Numbered from the stretch's first letter, positions 27,675 through 36,982 are shown. The stretch: DNA of 64,000 bases from Geojedonia sp051814705 (GCA_051814705.1 JBPWQW010000001.1:1608661-1672660); one strand, 5' to 3'. Notes: generated by a model from the letters alone, not told the origin. Numbers and translations: made by a program.

Positions 27675-28917
27675 ATGATGTAGCTTTTTCAGCTGTTAAT
27701 TCGGCAATTTTACAAATGACTTCGGTTGCTTTCATCATACTTTCAACAGGAACATATTCATAGCGCCCATGAAAATTATGACCTCCAGCAAAAATGTTTG
27801 GACAGGGCAATCCCATATATGATAATTGGGATCCATCGGTTCCACCTCTAATGGGTTTAATTATGGGTTTTATATGCAATAGTTTCATCGCTTCTTCGGC
27901 AATATCGACAATATGCATAACGGGCTCCACTTTTTCCTTCATATTAAAATATTGGTCTTTTATGTCGATAGTGATGACTTCTCTATCATGTTCTGAATTG
28001 ATTTCATTGGCTAGATTTTGCATGACTTCTTTTCTAGCTTCAAAATGATTTTTGTCATGATCCCTTACGATGTAATGCAAAGTAGTTTCATCAACCTTTC
28101 CATCAATATGGTGCAAATGAAAAAAGCCTTGATACCCTTCAGTATGTTCTGGGGATTCCATTCTTGGCAGAGCATTTATAAATTCTGTAGCGATATACAT
28201 AGAATTGATCATTTTACCTTTGGCATATCCAGGATGCACTATTTTGCCTTGTACTTTTACATTGGCACTGGCCGCATTAAAATTTTCGAATTCCAATTCA
28301 CCAATTTGACTGCCGTCCATGGTATAGGCCCAGTCGGCTCCAAATTTTTGGACATCAAATTTATGAGCCCCACGACCAATTTCTTCGTCAGGCGTAAAGC
28401 CAACCTTAATAGGTCCATGCTTAATTTCTGGATGTTGAATCAAATATTCCATTGCCGAAACAATTTCACAAATACCGGCTTTATCATCGGCTCCCAAAAG
28501 GGTTGTACCATCTGTAGTAATTAATGTTTGTCCTTTGTATTGTAACAAGTCTTCAAAATAATCTGGAGACAAAACAATCTGTTGTTCAGCATTTAAAATA
28601 ATATCTTTTCCATCATATTTGTCAACAATTTGAGGTTTGACCTTGGCGCCAGTAAAGTCTGGAGACGTGTCGAAATGAGAGATAAATCCAATGGTTGGCA
28701 CTTGATGTGATACGTTACTGGGTAAGGTCGCCATAATGTATGCATTGTTATCGATTGTTACATCACTCATTCCAATGGATTTCAATTCTTCAACTAGGGC
28801 ATTTGCTAAATCCCATTGCTTTGAAGTACTTGGAGTTGTGTTAGAGTTTGGGTCGGATTCTGTGTCTACAGTGACATACCTTATAAATCGATTGATAATG
28901 TGAAGTTTGTCGAGCAT
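27649..28917 (-). CDS. pepT: Tripeptide aminopeptidase PepT (M20)
   Basis: A 422-residue M20B peptidase that removes N-terminal residues from tripeptides. Metal-site motifs are present: FISHFDTSPDF, LGADDKAGICEI, TPDEEIGRGAHKFD, and a C-terminal NIFAGGHNFHGRYEY. Length and motif order match PepT well. It is cytoplasmic. A -7 box TATTTTTG lies on the minus strand at 28951-28958. Confidence 0.95.
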   Translation of the reverse strand: MLDKLHIINRFIRYVTVDTESDPNSNTTPSTSKQWDLANALVEELKSIGMSDVTIDNNAYIMATLPSNVSHQVPTIGFISHFDTSPDFTGAKVKPQIVDKYDGKDIILNAEQQIVLSPDYFEDLLQYKGQTLITTDGTTLLGADDKAGICEIVSAMEYLIQHPEIKHGPIKVGFTPDEEIGRGAHKFDVQKFGADWAYTMDGSQIGELEFENFNAASANVKVQGKIVHPGYAKGKMINSMYIATEFINALPRMESPEHTEGYQGFFHLHHIDGKVDETTLHYIVRDHDKNHFEARKEVMQNLANEINSEHDREVITIDIKDQYFNMKEKVEPVMHIVDIAEEAMKLLHIKPIIKPIRGGTDGSQLSYMGLPCPNIFAGGHNFHGRYEYVPVESMMKATEVICKIAELTAEKATSYESDNRTA

Positions 28918-28950
28918 TTTGATGGGTTTTTATTCAAAAAATTTACAGAT

Positions 28951-28958
28951 CAAAAATA
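28951..28958 (-). promoter_or_regulatory. -7 box of pepT
   Basis: CAAAAATA on the plus strand is TATTTTTG on the minus strand, 34 bases before the pepT start. Upstream box not convincing. Confidence 0.4.
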
Positions 28959-29085
28959 CTATTATTTTACTAATCGGAATACCGAAATTAATTTCAAATT
29001 ATAAATTATAAAATAAAATATATTCAGATTATTTTTAAAAAGTTGAAGAATATCAATACCTTGGGGAAACAAAAAAACTTAAATT

Positions 29086-31959
29086 ATGATAAAAAAATAC
29101 TTTTTATTAGTATTGATTTGCTTCGGTTTTTCAATATTTTCGAATGCCCAAATTTCAGGAATCGTTACAGATGATTCAGGACCATTACCTGGTGTATCCA
29201 TTATTATTAAAGGTACAACAACAGGGTCAACAACAGATTTTGATGGAAAATATACCGTGAACGCCCAAATTGGCGATGTATTGGTGTTTTCTTTTGTAGG
29301 TTATGATTCACAGGAGTTAAAGGTGTCTTCAAATACGTTAAATGTAACCATGAAATCTGGAGTTGCATTGGACGAAATTGTACTTTTAGGTTCTCGTGCT
29401 CCCGGTCGTACAGCTATTGAAAGTGCTGTTCCTATTGATGTTATTGATGTCAAAGAATTGATTTCTTCTGGCCCACAAACTAATTTGAATCAAATTTTAA
29501 ATTATGTAGCGCCGTCGTTTACCTCGAATACGCAAACTATTTCTGATGGGACGGACCATATCGATCCAGCCTCATTACGGGGTTTAGGACCCGATCAAGT
29601 ATTGGTTTTAATCAACGGCAAGCGCCGTCATAACTCTTCATTAGTGAACGTTAATGGTACTTTTGGTAGAGGTAGTGTAGGTACAGATTTAAATGCTATA
29701 CCAGCAGCATCCATAAAACGAATTGAAGTGTTACGCGATGGAGCAGCGGCTCAATACGGTAGTGATGCCATTGCCGGTGTGATCAATATTGTTTTAAACG
29801 ACGTTGTTAATGAGCTCGATATAAAAGTTACTACTGGGGCCAATTTTACCAAAAATGCTAATGACCAAACAGGCGGTGTTGATGGTGGTTCCACTAATAT
29901 TAGTGCCAATTATGGATTGTCTCTTGGTGAAAAAGGAGGATTTATCAACTTTACAGGAGATTTTGATGTCAGAGAAGACTATAGCAGAATGAAAGAATGG
30001 GAAGGCGAAGTTTTTAATCTTTATAATACAGTGGAACGTTTTGCAAATAATGACAATTATGACTTATCAAGTTTATTAGACGATGATGTGGATGACGTTA
30101 ATTTTTATGCAGGTCAAGCAGGAATTATTCCAAATGGTAGCAACTTAACGAAATCAGAATTACAAGTCATATTAGCTGGAGATAATACATCAGCAGAATT
30201 AGCTGCAAGAGGATTAACAAGAAGCGATTTTAATATGCGCGTTGGTCAATCCAAATTAAGAGGCGGACGCTTCTTTGCTAACTTGTCCATTCCTTTGGAT
30301 GATAACGGGACTGAATTTTATTCTTTTGCAGGCATAAGTTCCAGAACTGGAAATTCTGCGGGATTCTATAGGTTACCAAATCAAAGTAGAACCTATACCC
30401 CAGCGTACATGAATGGGTTTTTACCAGAAATTAATTCAAATATCAAAGATAAATCTATTTCTGTAGGAATAAAAGGAAAAATTTCCAGTTGGGATGTAGA
30501 TTTTAGTAACACTTATGGTAAAAATGAATTCTTATATGTTATTGGAAATACGTTTAATGCATCACTTCAAAAAGCATCTCCTACTACTTTTGACGCAGGA
30601 GGGTTTAGCTTTGCTCAAAACACGACCAATTTAGATGTGAGTAAGTATTATGACGACGTGTTAAGTGGTTTAAATGTGGCCTTTGGAGCAGAATATAGAT
30701 TGGAAAATTATGACATTGTTGCAGGTGAAGAAGCTTCATATGGCCAATATACTGCTGAGGGTGAATTGATCACACTTGCTTCTCAGATACCTGCACAAGA
30801 TTTCTTTCCAGGTTCATCTCATAATAGACCAGGTGGTTCTCAAGTATTCCCAGGATTTAGCCCAGCCAACGAATTGTCAAGAGGAAGAAGCAGTGTCGCT
30901 GGATACTTTGATATTGAAGCTGATTTTACCGATACGTTTATGGCAAGCTTTGCAACCAGATTTGAAGATTATTCAGATTTTGGGTCCACTATTAATTTTA
31001 AATTGGCCACTTTATTAAAAGCAGCAGATAATTTTAACATTAGAGCCGCTTTAAATACGGGTTTTAGAGCGCCTTCGTTACATCAGTTGAATTTTAATTC
31101 TACATCGACAATTTTTAATAATTTAGGACAACCTGTTGAAGTTGGGACTTTTTCTAATGACAGTAGAGCTGCAAAATTATTGGGAATTCCTCAGTTGAAA
31201 GAAGAAACGTCTAGAAGTGTAAGTGTAGGGTTTACGGCCAAAATTCCTGAAGCCAATATTAGTTTAACAGTTGATGGCTATTTTGTAGCAATTGATGATA
31301 GAGTGGTGTATACTGGACAATTTTCGGCACCTAGTGGTCCAGAGGGTGATGAATTGAGAAATTTGTTATCTCAAGCCAATGCATCTGCTGCATCCTTTTT
31401 TGCAAACGCCATCGATACAGAATCTAAAGGATTGGATATTGTGGTTACCCATAAAACGAATTTAGGTGAAAATATGAGATTGAAATCGGATTTATCAGCT
31501 ACGTTTTCAAAAACGGTACAAGTTGGTGGTATAAAAGCTTCAAAAGTGCTTGAAGATGCTGGTTTAGTGGGGACTTATTTCCCTGAAGACAGTAGAGTGT
31601 ATCTAGAAGAAGCGGTGCCAAGAACTAAAGTGAATTTATCCAATACTTTATCTGTGGATAAATTTAATATCTTTTTAAGAAATGTGTATTTTGGTGAAGT
31701 AACCGAAGCCACTACAACGGTCGCCAATCAACAAGTTTTTGGAACAAAAGTGGTTACCGATTTATCAGTTGGCTATAATATGTCTGAATATTTAACGCTT
31801 ACTGTTGGTGCCAATAACCTTTTAGATGTGTATCCAGATAGGGCAGATCCAGCTTTCAATAACAGAAGTGATGGCCGTTTTGATTGGTCAAGAAGAGCAC
31901 AACAATTTGGTATTGGCGGACGCTTTCTTTTTGCAAGATTGAGCTTTACTTTAAAATAA
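29086..31959 (+). CDS. Large TonB-dependent receptor
   Basis: A 957-residue receptor. The signal peptide ends near residue 22, followed by a carboxypeptidase-regulatory-like domain (ISGIVTDDSGPLPGVSIIIK, about 23-100). The plug has SLRGLGPDQVLVLINGKRRH and EVLRDGAAAQYGSDAIAGVINIVL, typical of siderophore/vitamin receptors. The barrel ends in a short strand FLFARLSFTLK. No SusD partner adjacent, so import of an iron complex or small cofactor is more likely than a glycan; this is inference. A strong terminator follows. Confidence 0.93.
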   Translation: MIKKYFLLVLICFGFSIFSNAQISGIVTDDSGPLPGVSIIIKGTTTGSTTDFDGKYTVNAQIGDVLVFSFVGYDSQELKVSSNTLNVTMKSGVALDEIVLLGSRAPGRTAIESAVPIDVIDVKELISSGPQTNLNQILNYVAPSFTSNTQTISDGTDHIDPASLRGLGPDQVLVLINGKRRHNSSLVNVNGTFGRGSVGTDLNAIPAASIKRIEVLRDGAAAQYGSDAIAGVINIVLNDVVNELDIKVTTGANFTKNANDQTGGVDGGSTNISANYGLSLGEKGGFINFTGDFDVREDYSRMKEWEGEVFNLYNTVERFANNDNYDLSSLLDDDVDDVNFYAGQAGIIPNGSNLTKSELQVILAGDNTSAELAARGLTRSDFNMRVGQSKLRGGRFFANLSIPLDDNGTEFYSFAGISSRTGNSAGFYRLPNQSRTYTPAYMNGFLPEINSNIKDKSISVGIKGKISSWDVDFSNTYGKNEFLYVIGNTFNASLQKASPTTFDAGGFSFAQNTTNLDVSKYYDDVLSGLNVAFGAEYRLENYDIVAGEEASYGQYTAEGELITLASQIPAQDFFPGSSHNRPGGSQVFPGFSPANELSRGRSSVAGYFDIEADFTDTFMASFATRFEDYSDFGSTINFKLATLLKAADNFNIRAALNTGFRAPSLHQLNFNSTSTIFNNLGQPVEVGTFSNDSRAAKLLGIPQLKEETSRSVSVGFTAKIPEANISLTVDGYFVAIDDRVVYTGQFSAPSGPEGDELRNLLSQANASAASFFANAIDTESKGLDIVVTHKTNLGENMRLKSDLSATFSKTVQVGGIKASKVLEDAGLVGTYFPEDSRVYLEEAVPRTKVNLSNTLSVDKFNIFLRNVYFGEVTEATTTVANQQVFGTKVVTDLSVGYNMSEYLTLTVGANNLLDVYPDRADPAFNNRSDGRFDWSRRAQQFGIGGRFLFARLSFTLK

Positions 31960-31978
31960 GATTAAGAAAATATAATAC

Positions 31979-32012
31979 AAAAAAGGCTGCCATTTGTGGT
32001 AGCCTTTTTATT
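31979..32012 (+). terminator. Terminator after the TonB receptor
   Basis: Arms AAAAAGGCTGCC and GGTAGCCTTTTT pair with a single G-T wobble across ATTTGT, then T-rich sequence. The loop overlaps a TTTG that could be the pyrD upstream box. Confidence 0.85.
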
Positions 32013-32026
32013 TATGATTACCTTTG
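31993..32026 (+). promoter_or_regulatory. Probable pyrD promoter, overlapping the terminator
   Basis: TTTG (31993-31996), 22-base spacer, TACCTTTG (32019-32026). The -7 box fits well; the spacer is at the long end. The pyrD ATG follows at 32046. Confidence 0.45.
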
Positions 32027-32045
32027 CTCAACGGAATATTCTTCT

Positions 32046-33062
32046 ATGTATAAGCTTTTTTTAAGACCACTATTTTTTCTCTTTGATCCCGAAAAAATCC
32101 ATCATTTTACATTTGCTTTGATTCGGTTTGTGTGTAAAATCCCTGGCATAGCTTCAGTATTTAAAAAACTATATCTCGTTGAAGATCAGAAATTGGAAAA
32201 AAAGCTATTTGGATTAACCTTTAAAAACCCTGTGGGATTGGCGGCGGGTTTTGATAAAGATGCCAAACTTTTTAATGAATTGAGCAATTTCGGATTTGGT
32301 TTTATTGAAATAGGGACTTTGACTCCCAAACCACAAGATGGCAACCCCAAAAAACGCTTGTTCAGATTAAAAGAAGATCAGGCCATCATCAATAGAATGG
32401 GCTTTAACAATGGGGGAGTCCTAGAAGCTGTTGAGCGGTTGAAAAAGAACTCAGGAGTTTTAATTGGTGGAAACATTGGTAAAAACAAAACGACACCCAA
32501 TGACAATGCCGTAGACGATTATAAAATTTGCTTTAACGCTTTATTTGAATATGTGGATTATTTTGTGGTTAATGTGAGTTCACCTAATACGCCAAACTTA
32601 CGAGAACTTCAGGAAAAAGAACCGCTAACAAGACTTTTAAAAGTTTTGAAAAATGAAAATTCCAAATTCCAAAAAGAAAAACCCATACTGTTAAAAATAG
32701 CTCCAGACTTAACCAATGAGCAATTATTGGATATCATCGCTATTATTAAGGATACAAAAATTAATGGGGTGATCGCCACCAATACGACCATTTCTAGAGA
32801 AGGATTGACATCTCTCAACAAGCAAGAAATAGGAGGGCTAAGTGGAAAACCTTTAACAAATCGTTCTACTGAAGTCATTCGGTTTTTATCAGAAAAAAGT
32901 AATAAGGCGTTTCCCATTATCGGAGTAGGAGGCATCCATTCGGTTCAAGATGCATTAGATAAATTAGATGCTGGTGCCGATTTGATTCAGTTGTACACAG
33001 GATTTATTTATGAAGGGCCCAAGCTTATAAAAGATATCAATAAGGCCTTATTGGCTCAATAG
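32046..33062 (+). CDS. pyrD: Dihydroorotate dehydrogenase (class 2)
   Basis: A 338-residue enzyme of pyrimidine synthesis that oxidises dihydroorotate to orotate with quinone as acceptor. The N-terminal helix (MYKLFLRPLFFLFDPEKIHH) is the membrane-associated segment of class-2 enzymes. FKNPVGLAAGFDKDA, IIEIGT-type strand FIEIGTLTPKPQDGN, NVSSPNTPNLR (Ser catalytic base) and IGVGGIHS follow. The frame is open upstream at 31884, but ATG 32046 gives the right start. It overlaps the convergent GNAT gene by seven bases. Confidence 0.95.
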   Translation: MYKLFLRPLFFLFDPEKIHHFTFALIRFVCKIPGIASVFKKLYLVEDQKLEKKLFGLTFKNPVGLAAGFDKDAKLFNELSNFGFGFIEIGTLTPKPQDGNPKKRLFRLKEDQAIINRMGFNNGGVLEAVERLKKNSGVLIGGNIGKNKTTPNDNAVDDYKICFNALFEYVDYFVVNVSSPNTPNLRELQEKEPLTRLLKVLKNENSKFQKEKPILLKIAPDLTNEQLLDIIAIIKDTKINGVIATNTTISREGLTSLNKQEIGGLSGKPLTNRSTEVIRFLSEKSNKAFPIIGVGGIHSVQDALDKLDAGADLIQLYTGFIYEGPKLIKDINKALLAQ

Positions 33063-33553
33063 ACTACAGGCATTTCCATTCGGTAATCATCCATTACAAA
33101 GCCCTGTCCTATATCAATTTTTAGTTCTTCCATGATTGAAAACCCTTTGCTTTGATACCATTGGATGGTCTTACTGTTGTTTTTGTTAACAGTCAGCCAA
33201 ATCGAATTAAAAGCTCTTTTTTTAGTTTCCTTAATTGTAAAATCCAAAAGCTGAGACCCCAGGTTTAAACCTCTAAAATTAGAATCCATATAGATTTTAC
33301 TGATCATCATGTTTTTATCTCGTGTATTAGGAATCAAAGCCAAGTAACCACATGGTTTTTTTTGATAATAAAGTATAAAATAATTATAGCCGCTTTCAAT
33401 TTGATGTTGGATGGCTTTTGCATTTTGAAACGTGTCTAGCATATAGTCAACCTGCTGCTGACCAATTATAGAAACATAGTGTTGATTCCATATGTGATGA
33501 GCCAAATGAGCAGTTGTTTCAATATCTAGTGCTGAGATAACCGGTGTAATCAA
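33056..33553 (-). CDS. GNAT family N-acetyltransferase
   Basis: A 165-residue acetyltransferase. Motif A reads MISKIYMDSNFRGLNLGSQL (about 91-110) with the acetyl-CoA loop NFRGLNLGS; the later part has IWLTVNKNNSKTIQWYQSKG, typical of motif B. The acceptor substrate is unknown. It overlaps the pyrD stop tail to tail. Confidence 0.9.
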   Translation of the reverse strand: MITPVISALDIETTAHLAHHIWNQHYVSIIGQQQVDYMLDTFQNAKAIQHQIESGYNYFILYYQKKPCGYLALIPNTRDKNMMISKIYMDSNFRGLNLGSQLLDFTIKETKKRAFNSIWLTVNKNNSKTIQWYQSKGFSIMEELKIDIGQGFVMDDYRMEMPVVY

Positions 33554-33652
33554 AGTTTAATAAAATTGGTGTTCTATCATATAATAATGATGCAAAATAA
33601 ATATAATAAGTTAAGAGTTGGTAAATATTTTTCACACAAAATTAAATATTCC

Positions 33653-33660
33653 TACTTTTG
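33653..33660 (+). promoter_or_regulatory. -7 box TACTTTTG abutting HMG-CoA lyase start
   Basis: Matches TAnnTTTG exactly and ends five bases before the GTG at 33666, so a transcript from it would have almost no leader. No convincing TTTG at the expected spacing. Confidence 0.4.
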
Positions 33661-33665
33661 AGTTT

Positions 33666-34526
33666 GTGAATACAATCAAAATCATAGAATGTCCACGCGA
33701 TGCCATGCAAGGCATAAAGGACTATATCCCTACGGCGTCCAAAGTGCAGTACATTCAATCTTTATTAAGTGTGGGTTTTGATACCATTGATTTTGGCAGT
33801 TTTGTGTCGCCTCAAGCCATACCACAAATGGTCGATACCGCTCAAGTACTGTCAAAATTGGATCTATCCAAAACTTCTAGTAAATTATTGGCCATCATAG
33901 CCAATACTAGAGGCGCCGAGGATGCTTCCAGCCATCCAGAAATTGATTATTTGGGATATCCATTTTCAATATCAGAGAATTTTCAAATGCGAAATACTCA
34001 TAAAACAATAGCACAGTCTGTGGTTACCTTAGATGAAATTTTGAATATTGCCGACCAAGTCAACAAAGAAGTCGTGGTTTATATTTCCATGGGATTTGGA
34101 AATCCATATGGAGACCCTTGGGATGTTGATATTGTAGGGGAGTGGACTGAACGATTAGCAAAAATGGGTGTTAAGATTTTGTCATTGAGTGATACAGTGG
34201 GGAGCTCCAATCCTGAAAATATAAAGTACTTATTTTCTCATTTAATTCCTAAATATCCAGATATCGAATTTGGAGCACACTTACATACTACGCCAACAAC
34301 TTGGTTTGAAAAAGTGGATGCAGCCTATAAAGCAGGATGCCGACGATTTGATGGTGCCATTCAAGGTTTTGGTGGATGTCCCATGGCAAAAGATGAACTC
34401 ACAGGTAATATGCCAACCGAAAAATTGTTGTCTTATTTTGATTCTAAACAGAGCACTAACTTTAATACCTTGAGTTTTGAGAATGCTTTTAATGAAGCGA
34501 CTCAACTTTTTTCAGCTTACCACTAA
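33666..34526 (+). CDS. Hydroxymethylglutaryl-CoA lyase
   Basis: A 286-residue HMG-CoA lyase that splits HMG-CoA to acetoacetate and acetyl-CoA, used in leucine breakdown. IIECPRDAMQG opens the TIM barrel; SLSDTVGSSN and EFGAHLHTTPTTW supply metal ligands (the two His of HLHT); FGGCPMAKDELTGN holds the catalytic Cys loop. I start at GTG 33666, just before the conserved block; the frame is open back to 33618. The short leader suggests either a leaderless message or a slightly different start. Confidence 0.9.
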   Translation: MNTIKIIECPRDAMQGIKDYIPTASKVQYIQSLLSVGFDTIDFGSFVSPQAIPQMVDTAQVLSKLDLSKTSSKLLAIIANTRGAEDASSHPEIDYLGYPFSISENFQMRNTHKTIAQSVVTLDEILNIADQVNKEVVVYISMGFGNPYGDPWDVDIVGEWTERLAKMGVKILSLSDTVGSSNPENIKYLFSHLIPKYPDIEFGAHLHTTPTTWFEKVDAAYKAGCRRFDGAIQGFGGCPMAKDELTGNMPTEKLLSYFDSKQSTNFNTLSFENAFNEATQLFSAYH

Positions 34527-34604
34527 GTTTTTACCTGTAAATTGCATTCATCCAAATAGTTAAATTCTGCATTTTAAAAATATTTAAAATTATTCTAAAT
34601 AATG

Positions 34605-34635
34605 TTTGCAGATTTAAAATCCTGTCTTATTTTTG
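34605..34635 (+). promoter_or_regulatory. Bacteroidota promoter of the porin gene
   Basis: TTTG (34605-34608), 19-base spacer, TATTTTTG (34628-34635): a full match to the consensus. The porin ATG is at 34695, leaving a leader of about 55 bases. Confidence 0.75.
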
Positions 34636-34694
34636 CGGCTGAATTAATTCATTATTTATAACAAGTCTAAATAAAAATAAAATTTAATCAAAAC

Positions 34695-35855
34695 ATGAAA
34701 AAAATAACATTACTAATCACTAGTTTTATAACAGCTTTTTCCTTTGCTCAAACAGCTTCAGATTCACTATCAATTAATCCTCAAAACCAATCAAATGCAG
34801 CACAGAATATTTTGTCTGCAAACTCCGATAAAAAACTCACAATTGGTGGTTATGGTGAAGTTCAATACATCCAACCAGAAGGCCAAAATGGAGAATTGAA
34901 TGTAGAACGCATGGTCTTATTTTTTGGCTATAAATTTAATGACAGGGTTCAATTTGTGACTGAAATTGAAATTGAAGATGCCAAAAAAATTGAAACAGAG
35001 CAGGCTTTTTTGCAATATAGCCTGAATGATAATATTAACCTTCGTGCTGGTCTAATGTTGGTGCCTATGGGCATCATCAACGAATATCATGAACCCACAA
35101 CTTTTAACGGGGTTGTACGTCCAAGTATGGACCATGACATAGTACCTTCAACATGGAGAGAAATTGGTTTTGGTATTTCAGGAAAAATTGATAATGCCTC
35201 TTTGCGCTACCAAGCCTATATTTTTAACGGATTTCTTTCTGTTAATGAAGACGGAGAAGCATTGGGAGGAGACAGTGGGTTGCGAAACGGAAGACAAGAA
35301 GGCGTTAAAGCCGTTGTGAGTTCTCCTAGTTTTTCTTCAAAATTGGATTATTATGGAATATCTGGTTTACGTTTAGGCTTATCAGGCTATTTTGGACGCA
35401 CCCAAGCTGAAGAAGGTATGGACGATGTGGATGGATCAGATGTAGGTATTTCTATGTTAGGTTTAGATGCTCGTTATGCATATCAACGTTTTACGGCTAG
35501 AGGTCAATTTGTATATGCTAGTTTAAACGATACAGAAGCTTATAATACCCTGTATAATGCAGATTTGGGCAGTGCGTTACAAGGTTGGTATTTAGAAGCA
35601 GCCTTTAATCTTTTGCCTCTAAATAAACAACAACAGTTATATGCTTTTACACGTTATGAAGATTACAATACTCAGGCCTCTGTTGATGGTGGCTTAGTAA
35701 AAAATGGAAGTTATGACCGTAATGATTGGAGCTTTGGACTTAGTTATGGTATTGCACCAGGAGCAGTTGTAAAAGTTGATTATCAAATTAAAGATGATGC
35801 TACAAACACTGACATCCCAAATCAGTTAAATATTGGGATTGGAGTTTGGTTCTAA
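34695..35855 (+). CDS. Outer-membrane porin-like beta-barrel protein
   Basis: A 386-residue exported protein: signal peptide to about residue 19 (FSFAQ), a short linker, then LTIGGYGEVQYIQ and repeating amphipathic strands of a 16- or 18-strand barrel, ending in the aromatic GIGVWF terminus recognised by the Bam machinery. It resembles phosphate-selective porin/OprO-OprP-like proteins, but substrate cannot be read from the sequence. The three genes that follow include a flavoprotein, so solute supply to a periplasmic redox process is possible. A long nested hairpin separates it from the next gene. Confidence 0.85.
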   Translation: MKKITLLITSFITAFSFAQTASDSLSINPQNQSNAAQNILSANSDKKLTIGGYGEVQYIQPEGQNGELNVERMVLFFGYKFNDRVQFVTEIEIEDAKKIETEQAFLQYSLNDNINLRAGLMLVPMGIINEYHEPTTFNGVVRPSMDHDIVPSTWREIGFGISGKIDNASLRYQAYIFNGFLSVNEDGEALGGDSGLRNGRQEGVKAVVSSPSFSSKLDYYGISGLRLGLSGYFGRTQAEEGMDDVDGSDVGISMLGLDARYAYQRFTARGQFVYASLNDTEAYNTLYNADLGSALQGWYLEAAFNLLPLNKQQQLYAFTRYEDYNTQASVDGGLVKNGSYDRNDWSFGLSYGIAPGAVVKVDYQIKDDATNTDIPNQLNIGIGVWF

Positions 35856-35873
35856 GGAACATAATAATATAGT

Positions 35874-35930
35874 AACAAGAGTCAAGATCAGGTTTTTTGT
35901 CTAAAAGACAAAGCGATCTTGGTTCTTGTT
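35874..35930 (+). repeat. Nested hairpin between porin and FMN-binding genes
   Basis: Outer arms AACAAGA/TCTTGTT (35874-35880, 35924-35930) and CAAGATC/GATCTTG (35883-35889, 35915-35921) are separated by a GT/GT internal loop, enclosing a third stem TTTGTC/GACAAA. It may terminate the porin message, with a short T-rich tail, or regulate read-through to the flavoprotein gene. The 3' arm overlaps the TTG box of the next promoter. Confidence 0.6.
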
Positions 35931-35949
35931 TCTAAATAGAATAGTTTTG
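35919..35949 (+). promoter_or_regulatory. Promoter abutting the FMN-binding gene start
   Basis: TTG (35919-35921), 20-base spacer, TAGTTTTG (35942-35949). The box ends four bases before the ATG, so the transcript would be leaderless or nearly so. The TTG lies inside the nested hairpin arm. Confidence 0.5.
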
Positions 35950-35953
35950 CAAT

Positions 35954-36481
35954 ATGAATTTTAAACCGATCCTATTTTTAATTGTTTCGTTTTCTTTCTT
36001 GACGGTAGAATTACCAAAGAATATTCAAAAAAAAGTCGATGAAGAAATTAGAGATGCATTTAAGATTGAAATGTTTCAATTTAATTCGAAATTAATTTCA
36101 GAAAATGTTGCAAAAACTTTGCCTTCCAATTTTGGCAAAGACAATTTCTTTGAAATAAAAAATTCTGAAACACTTTTGGGATACGCTTACATTTCTAAAG
36201 CACCAAGCAAAACGGACCAATTCGATTATTTAATCCTACTGGATAACAATCTTGTGATTTTAAAAGCAAAAGTTTTGGTTTATCGCGAAGATTATGGAAG
36301 TGAAATTGGAAGTCCGCGTTGGCTAAAACAGTTTATTGGCAAAACAGAACAGGATCAGCTCAAGTACAAAGATAATATTGCGGCCATTTCTGGCGCAACA
36401 ATCTCTGTGCGTTCTATGACTAATGCTGTAAATAACCTGTTACAATCGTTAAGGATCCTTCACTCAAAACATATATTATAG
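35954..36481 (+). CDS. Exported FMN-binding domain protein
   Basis: A 175-residue protein with a signal peptide (to about residue 18) and a C-terminal FMN_bind domain. IAAISGATISVRSMTNAV (142-159) matches the RnfG/NqrC-type motif in which a Thr of SGAT receives FMN covalently through ApbE; the modification is inferred, and no apbE gene lies in the window. It would act as a periplasmic flavoprotein electron carrier. It ends one base before the next gene's ATG, so the pair is tightly cotranscribed. Confidence 0.85.
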   Translation: MNFKPILFLIVSFSFLTVELPKNIQKKVDEEIRDAFKIEMFQFNSKLISENVAKTLPSNFGKDNFFEIKNSETLLGYAYISKAPSKTDQFDYLILLDNNLVILKAKVLVYREDYGSEIGSPRWLKQFIGKTEQDQLKYKDNIAAISGATISVRSMTNAVNNLLQSLRILHSKHIL

Positions 36482-36982
36482 ATGCAACTCAACGGACTCA
36501 TTTATACATTCCCAAAAGAACTTAAGCTGTTAATATGTGCATTTATAGTGGTATTGAGTATTGGGTTTTTTACCGGCTTATTATTTGTTGGCAAAACATC
36601 TTCTGTTAATCCAAATGGTATTGAAGAGCAATATTTAGGCAATGAGTCTGATGAGCATGCCGAAGTTATGAAATTCAAAAAAAGTGACCAAGAAATGCTC
36701 ACTATAGTGCACAATCATATCCTATCCATGTCTATTATTTTCTTTTTGGTAGGCCTTATTTTAAGCACAACAGCATTAAATAAAAAGCTGAAATTATTTT
36801 TGATGATTGAGCCTCATGTGTCTGTCTTACTTACTTTTGGAGGTCTTTACTTACTGTGGAAAGGCATGTCTTTGATGACCTATGTTGTCATGTTTTCAGG
36901 AATCTTAATGACCCTTTCTTATACACTTTCAGTCCTGATAATATTAGCTCAGTTATTTAAAAATAAAGCTTCGAAAGTGTAA
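36482..36982 (+). CDS. Four-helix membrane protein with periplasmic histidines
   Basis: A 166-residue protein with four helices (about 14-36, 76-98, 105-127, 131-158) and a periplasmic loop of about 40 residues. HNH (77-79) sits at the predicted periplasmic mouth of helix two and PH (111-112) at the cytoplasmic end of helix three. Basic residues after helix two and the tail fit N-in/C-in topology. The His could bind haem or a metal; that is speculation, as the two sites lie on opposite faces. It starts directly after the flavoprotein stop. Family unknown to me. Confidence 0.7.
   Translation: MQLNGLIYTFPKELKLLICAFIVVLSIGFFTGLLFVGKTSSVNPNGIEEQYLGNESDEHAEVMKFKKSDQEMLTIVHNHILSMSIIFFLVGLILSTTALNKKLKLFLMIEPHVSVLLTFGGLYLLWKGMSLMTYVVMFSGILMTLSYTLSVLIILAQLFKNKASKV

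Noticed and set aside
28018..28524. 168-codon open frame antisense to pepT
   Set aside because: Shadow of a conserved gene, with no motif or promoter.
31884..32045. N-terminal extension of PyrD through the TonB receptor end
   Set aside because: The added residues cross the receptor's coding end and terminator, and ATG 32046 starts the conserved class-2 helix.
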